Part shown: positions 62,694 to 64,000 of the stretch, piece by piece
Numbering within the stretch: position 1 is the stretch's first letter
Layout: each line of letters starts with the position of its first letter
Origin: Pseudarthrobacter sp. C4D7
GTDB taxonomy: Bacteria > Actinomycetota > Actinomycetes > Actinomycetales > Micrococcaceae
Direction: 5' to 3'
DNA: 64,000 bases
NCBI RefSeq assembly: GCF_013359725.1
Contig: NZ_JABFMW010000014.1
Location: 32,491 to 96,490, forward strand
The notes under the pieces: generated by a model
What the model was told of the DNA's origin: nothing
The model's input: only the letters and a program-made list of their open reading frames with translations
Database searches by the model: none
Translations under genes and position numbers: made by a program

Positions 62694-64000
62694 CTACACG
62701 CCGTAGTAGAGCTCGAACTCGTAGGGGTTCGGGCGCAGGGACAGCGGGCGGATCTCGTTCTCGTACTTGTACTCGATCCAGGTGTCGATCAGGTCCTGGG
62801 TGAAGACGCCGCCGGCCTGCAGGAACTCGTTGTCCTCGCGCAGGGCCTCCAGTGCTTCCTCCAGAGTGCCCGGAGCCTTGGGGATGTCCTTGGCTTCCTC
62901 GGCCGGGAGCTCGTAGAGGTCCTTGTCGATGGGAGCCGGGGGCTCGATGCGGTTGCGGATGCCGTCAATGCCGGCCATCAGCTGGGCAGCGAAGGCCAGG
63001 TACGGGTTGGAAGAGGGGTCCGGTGCGCGGAACTCGATGCGCTTGGCCTTGGGGTTGGAACCCGTGATCGGGATGCGGATACCGGCCGAGCGGTTGCCCT
63101 GCGAGTAGACCATGTTGACCGGGGCTTCGAAGCCCTTGACCAGGCGGCGGTAGGAGTTGACCGTCGGGTTGGTGAAGGCCAGGACAGCGGAGGAGTGCTT
63201 CAGCAGGCCGCCGATGTACCAGCGGGCGGTGTCGGACAGGCCGGCGTAGCCCTTTTCGTCGTAGAACAGCGGCTCTCCCCCGTTCCACAGCGACTGGTGG
63301 CAGTGCATGCCCGAGCCGTTGTCACCGAAGACCGGCTTCGGCATGAAGGTCACGGACTTGCCCCAGGCGTCAGCGGTGTTCTTGATGACGTACTTGAACT
63401 TCTGCAGGTCATCAGCCGCGTGGGTCAGGGTGGTGAACTTGTAGTTGATCTCGGCCTGGCCGGCGGATCCAACTTCGTGGTGGCTGCGCTCGACCTCAAG
63501 GCCGGCTTCGTCCAGGGCAACGCACATGGCGTCGCGCAGGTCAGCCTGCTTGTCGGTGGGCGAAACCGGGAAGTAACCGCCCTTGACGGGGGTCTTGTAG
63601 CCCAGGTTGCCGCCTTCTTCTTCGCGGCCGGTGTTCCAGTGGGCTTCCTCGGAATCGATCTTGTAGAAGCTGCCCTCGGGGGAGGACTGGTACTGGACGT
63701 TGTCGAACACGAAGAACTCTGCCTCGGGGGCGAAGAACGCGGTGTCGGCGATGCCGGTGGATGCGAGGTAGGCTTCGGCCTTCTCGGCGACGCCGCGCGG
63801 GTCGCGGTGGTACGGGTCACCGGTGCGCGGGTTGACGATCGAGAAGTTCAGCGCGAGGGTCTTCTCCATGCGGAAGGTGTCCAGGAACGCGGTGGTGACG
63901 TCCGGGATCAGCTGCATGTCAGATTCGGCGATGCCCTGGAATCCACGGATGGAGGAACCGTCGAACAGCTGTCCGTTCACGAAGAAGTCAGCGTCAACGC
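62694..64000 (-). CDS. glnA1: Glutamine synthetase, GSI-beta type, cut by the window end
   Basis: The frame runs off the right edge; 435 codons are seen, ending at the TAG 62696-62694. The full enzyme would be about 474 residues, so about 40 N-terminal residues are outside. Marks: [83 protein letters not shown] and [11 protein letters not shown], where the Tyr is the adenylylation site recognised by GlnE. The end, ELYYGV, is typical of GlnA1. It converges on glnA2-glnE. Confidence 0.95.
   Translation of the reverse strand, partial: VDADFFVNGQLFDGSSIRGFQGIAESDMQLIPDVTTAFLDTFRMEKTLALNFSIVNPRTGDPYHRDPRGVAEKAEAYLASTGIADTAFFAPEAEFFVFDNVQYQSSPEGSFYKIDSEEAHWNTGREEEGGNLGYKTPVKGGYFPVSPTDKQADLRDAMCVALDEAGLEVERSHHEVGSAGQAEINYKFTTLTHAADDLQKFKYVIKNTADAWGKSVTFMPKPVFGDNGSGMHCHQSLWNGGEPLFYDEKGYAGLSDTARWYIGGLLKHSSAVLAFTNPTVNSYRRLVKGFEAPVNMVYSQGNRSAGIRIPITGSNPKAKRIEFRAPDPSSNPYLAFAAQLMAGIDGIRNRIEPPAPIDKDLYELPAEEAKDIPKAPGTLEEALEALREDNEFLQAGGVFTQDLIDTWIEYKYENEIRPLSLRPNPYEFELYYGV

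Noticed and set aside
62450..62803. A 117-codon frame after the GNAT gene
   Set aside because: Arg/Ser-rich composition, overlaps the terminator and the glnA1 end, and no ribosome site.
1..64000. CRISPR arrays, tRNA or rRNA genes, insertion sequences
   Set aside because: No regular repeat-spacer array, cloverleaf-like sequence or transposase was found by reading.
62694..64000. A disrupted glnA1
   Set aside because: The missing N-terminus is due to the window edge; the frame is intact up to base 64000.

Overview
The window is chromosomal DNA from a high-GC Gram-positive bacterium of the Actinobacteria, most likely the Micrococcaceae (Arthrobacter/Pseudarthrobacter type). The reasons are a GarA/FtsR module, a wag31-type DivIVA with SepF, a PASTA kinase next to an Rv2175c homologue, a polyphosphate-type ROK kinase closely resembling (from memory) the Arthrobacter glucomannokinase, a GlnE/GlnA1/GlnA2 set, frequent GTG/TTG starts, and several genes whose -10 box sits 6-8 bases before the start codon. 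I see no tRNA, rRNA, CRISPR array, insertion sequence, prophage or attachment site. It is almost entirely conserved housekeeping DNA, and I found no clearly new multi-gene system. The most interesting signals are regulatory sites and some protein oddities.

Layout. 1-5.5 kb: the end of a secreted LGFP-repeat gene, an Fpg/Nei glycosylase, then gcvH-garA-ftsR-bifunctional nuclease-merR (the gene order of the M. tuberculosis Rv1826-Rv1830 region) and an orphan ParA. 5.8-12.3 kb: pyruvate carboxylase, an orphan CbbX/SpoVK-like AAA ATPase and a long-chain acyl-CoA synthetase. 12.5-23.9 kb: glucokinase, two tandem alpha/beta hydrolases, a PlsC acyltransferase, class II DAHP synthase, PknL with PASTA domains, a LysM/transglycosylase protein, an Rv2175c-like DNA-binding protein, a prenyl synthase and a lipoprotein. 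24-25.9 kb: dinB and a DUF3040 membrane protein.

26.2-47.4 kb is the division and cell wall (dcw) cluster: mraZ-rsmH-ftsL-ftsI-murE-murF-mraY-murD-ftsW-murG-murC-ftsQ-ftsZ-pgeF-yggS-sepF-yggT-divIVA-lspA-rluD. Most neighbours overlap or abut, which suggests translational coupling. Its ends and centre carry recognisable control DNA: three GTGG boxes at 10-bp spacing before mraZ, and two palindromes plus a motif shared with the merR promoter before ftsZ.

47.4-64 kb: dnaE, a flavin reductase, a membrane protein, hisD, nrdR, a polyphosphate glucokinase, map, a 54-residue protein, panB, then the nitrogen genes glnA2-glnE, a GNAT acetyltransferase, and the 5'-truncated (off the window end) glnA1 that GlnE would adenylylate.

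The genes combine into four themes: peptidoglycan synthesis and division, Ser/Thr-kinase signalling (GarA, PknL, the Rv2175c homologue), central carbon entry (Pyc, two ROK sugar kinases, DAHP synthase) and glutamine synthetase control.
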